From assembly GCF_052115385.1 (NCBI RefSeq), contig NZ_JBFRGP010000014.1, positions 66,206-130,205 of the forward strand: a stretch of DNA of 64,000 nt, given 5' to 3'. Each line of letters starts with the position of its first letter. The stretch's first letter is position 1. Made by a program: the position numbers and the translations under genes. Below are positions 62,683 to 64,000 of this stretch, one piece after another. Under the pieces are notes generated by a model. The model did no database searches. It had not been told where the DNA came from and saw only the letters and a list, made by a program, of their open reading frames with translations. This DNA comes from Dyella_D sp052115385 (lineage in GTDB: Bacteria; Pseudomonadota; Gammaproteobacteria; Xanthomonadales; Rhodanobacteraceae).

Positions 62683-63030
62683 CTAGTTTGCCCGGAGTTC
62701 TCTAGTTATGTGTGGAGTGAGCTTACGGGAAGGCGACATCACCTTCTGGCCGTCGCCGGCATCGCGGATGACCAACGCGCCTTTGCGTTCGACTTCTTCG
62801 ATACGGATGACGGCTTGCATCGACAGGTGCAGGACGCGCGTGTCCTTGAATTCTTCGCGCAGCTTTTCTTCGGTCGGGTCGACGACGAGGCCTTCGCCCG
62901 CCGGCTCGAACACCAGTTCGCCGACTTCGGTAAAACCCCACAGTGCGCTGGAAGCCACGTGCCTGGCGTAGAGCTCGTAGCTCTTGCCTAGGTGCAGGAA
63001 GGTCACCTTGTAGAGTTTCTTGCTGCGCAT
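62683..63030 (-). CDS. DUF1820-family protein with altered C-terminus next to the IS
   Basis: A 115-residue protein of a small conserved family of xanthomonads and pseudomonads (LYKVTFLHLGKSYELYARHV, SALWGFTEVGELVF, GLVVDPTEEKLREEF, RVLHLSMQAVIRIEEV). The start is ATG 63030. Family members normally end a few residues after a VTPFP-like motif. Here the frame reads VMSPSRK and runs 17 further codons to a stop at the IS border. In the next frame the same bases read ...FP followed by TAA at 62725-62723. A one-base deletion near the end, with readthrough toward the IS, is inferred. The function of the family is unknown. Confidence 0.8.
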   Translation of the reverse strand: MRSKKLYKVTFLHLGKSYELYARHVASSALWGFTEVGELVFEPAGEGLVVDPTEEKLREEFKDTRVLHLSMQAVIRIEEVERKGALVIRDAGDGQKVMSPSRKLTPHITRELRAN

Positions 63031-63040
63031 GGTTTTAAGT

Positions 63041-63748
63041 TTATCCGCGCAGGCGACGGACGACCGCGCCGCGGGACAGCAGCGCATACACGACACCGAA
63101 CAGGAAACCCGCGATGTGGGTCCACCACACGACGGCGCCGTAGCTCGGGCCGGCGTAACTGAAGAGCAACTGGAGCAAGACCCAGATGCCGATCAGCAGG
63201 AAGGCTGGGACGCGGACGAATTCCAGGTACAGGCCAAGTGGCAGCACGAGGCCTAAGCGTTCGCGCGGGAACAGCGCGATGTACGCACCAAGCACGGCGG
63301 AGACAGCGCCGCTGCAGCCGATTATCGGCGAGTGCACTCCGGCGAGCGAAAGCGCGCCGACCAGGTTGGCCACGATGCCGCCCAGCAGGAACAACAGGAA
63401 GAACCGCGCCGAACCTAAGGTGCGTTCGGAGGGAAGTCCGAAGATCACCAGGAACAGCATATTGCCCAGTACGTGCAGCCAGGCCACATGGATGAAGAGC
63501 GCAGTGACCAGGCGCAGCAGCGAAGGATCGTGCAGCTGCGCAAGGATCGGTTCCTTGGCGTCGAAGATATTCGCCGGCACCGTGCCCCATTCGAGCAACA
63601 GCGACAGACGCTGGCGTGGTGGCAGCACGGCCAGCCCGATAAAGCTCAGGACGCAGGCCAGCACGAGCAACATGGTCACCCACGGCGTGCGTTGACGGCG
63701 GCGGGTTTCAACTTGGACAAACACGCGATGCTCCCCCGATTGGCGCAT
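63041..63748 (-). CDS. Rhomboid-family intramembrane serine protease
   Basis: A 235-residue membrane protein with about six helices. The catalytic dyad is the Ser in GCSGAVSA (S146) and the His in WWTHIAGFLFG (H211). The oxyanion-type HVAWLHVLGNMLFL motif lies in the second helix. Rhomboids cleave substrates within the membrane. The frame extends to a TTG at 63778, but the ATG at 63748 follows AAGGA and is chosen. The DUF1820 gene starts 11 bases after its stop, so the two are probably cotranscribed. Confidence 0.92.
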   Translation of the reverse strand: MRQSGEHRVFVQVETRRRQRTPWVTMLLVLACVLSFIGLAVLPPRQRLSLLLEWGTVPANIFDAKEPILAQLHDPSLLRLVTALFIHVAWLHVLGNMLFLVIFGLPSERTLGSARFFLLFLLGGIVANLVGALSLAGVHSPIIGCSGAVSAVLGAYIALFPRERLGLVLPLGLYLEFVRVPAFLLIGIWVLLQLLFSYAGPSYGAVVWWTHIAGFLFGVVYALLSRGAVVRRLRG

Positions 63749-63850
63749 GGGTCCTTGAAGAATCGAATCATAGGCCAAGCGCGTGTTGTGTTTTGCGTTG
63801 CTGATCGGCGCGTTGATTGACGCGCTTGTTTTGTCTGATTTTCGAGCAAG

Positions 63851-63881
63851 AAAAAACCCCCACCGTGAGGTGAGGGTTTTT
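63851..63881 (-). terminator. Terminator of the rRNA operon
   Basis: On the minus strand the stem CCCTCACC / GGTGGGGG (one G-U pair) with a four-base loop is followed by six U. It lies ten bases beyond the 5S rRNA 3' end. A-runs and T-runs on both sides make it usable from either direction. Confidence 0.9.
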
Positions 63882-63890
63882 AGGATAAAG

Positions 63891-64000
63891 CCCCTGGCGA
63901 TGACCTACTCTTGCATAGCAAGCTACACTACCATCGGCGCAGCTGCGTTTCACTTCCGAGTTCGGGATGGGATCGGGTGGGGCCACAGCGCTATCTTCGC
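63891..64000 (-). rRNA. rrf: 5S ribosomal RNA (5' end beyond the window)
   Basis: The reverse complement shows the conserved 5S core, including CCCGATCCCATCCCGAACTC, GAAGTGAAACGC, GCGCCGATGGTAGTGT and the 3' end GTAGGTCATCGCCAGGGG. About eight bases of the 5' end lie beyond position 64000. The 23S and 16S genes are expected further right on the minus strand. Confidence 0.95.

Larger units (their letters stand above)
61541..62700 (-). mobile_element. IS3-family insertion sequence
   Basis: An element of about 1.16 kb with two overlapping-type frames, orfA and orfB, read on the minus strand. A run of six A followed by G at the end of orfA forms an A-AAA-AAG slip site, which gives a -1 frameshift product as in other IS3 elements. 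The ends are approximate. A weak inverted match (ACTCC...GCC near 61541 and its complement ending GGAGT near 62699) may be the terminal repeats; I could not see a clear target duplication. Confidence 0.85.

Noticed and set aside
61541..62700. A target-site duplication of the IS3 element
   Set aside because: The bases outside the presumed ends (…TGTCG and TCTCT…) do not match, so the ends given are approximate and no duplication is claimed.

Overview
The window comes from a GC-rich gammaproteobacterium of the Xanthomonadales/Lysobacterales, most likely a Rhodanobacteraceae relative such as Dyella, Rhodanobacter or Luteibacter. This is inferred from three large TonB-dependent receptors, a FecI/FecR pair, a DUF1820 protein, a bioC-bioH type biotin locus and several families of intergenic inverted repeats. 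No 16S sequence is present. A partial 5S rRNA gene lies at the right edge, so an rRNA operon reads leftward into the window.

Bases 1-13,000: the 3' end of ilvA, then a nutrient-sensing island. Two paralogous secreted subtilases (993-2963 and 7971-9998) enclose an ECF sigma factor, a FecR-type anti-sigma factor and a TonB-dependent transducer receptor with an STN domain. A second TonB receptor follows. Both subtilases carry Glu where subtilisins have the catalytic His, as in sedolisins. A compact array of stem-loops ending in a terminator precedes the sigma gene.

Bases 13,000-23,150: a FosX-like VOC protein, ubiA, a TetR regulator divergent from an SDR-MFS pair with two matching 24-bp operators, and then a three-gene unit of TonB receptor, secreted phosphoinositide-type phospholipase C and secreted PHP-domain phosphoesterase. 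Pho-box-like sequences lie upstream, which suggests phosphate scavenging from inositol phospholipids or similar esters.

Bases 23,150-31,200: a hipBA toxin-antitoxin module with an extra HipB-like paralogue downstream, a double-hotdog thioesterase, a secreted beta-helix protein, comF, and a secreted metzincin with four N-terminal repeats paired with a small secreted protein.

Bases 31,200-46,000: a biotin operon (bioB, bioF, a TrhO-like rhodanese, bioH, bioC), an MBL hydrolase, tag, an MHYT membrane sensor, an ACT-V4R protein, an EamA exporter, a dehydratase/epimerase pair and pepN.

Bases 46,000-64,000: a structured non-coding stretch, mnmG, a GYF-RDD membrane protein, tex, an EstA-type autotransporter esterase, a YbaY-like lipoprotein, a Cro/CI-type regulator with a palindromic operator, glyQS, a GspE/PilB-type ATPase, a class I amidotransferase, an IS3-family element next to a DUF1820 gene with an altered 3' end, a rhomboid protease, and the 5S gene with its terminator.
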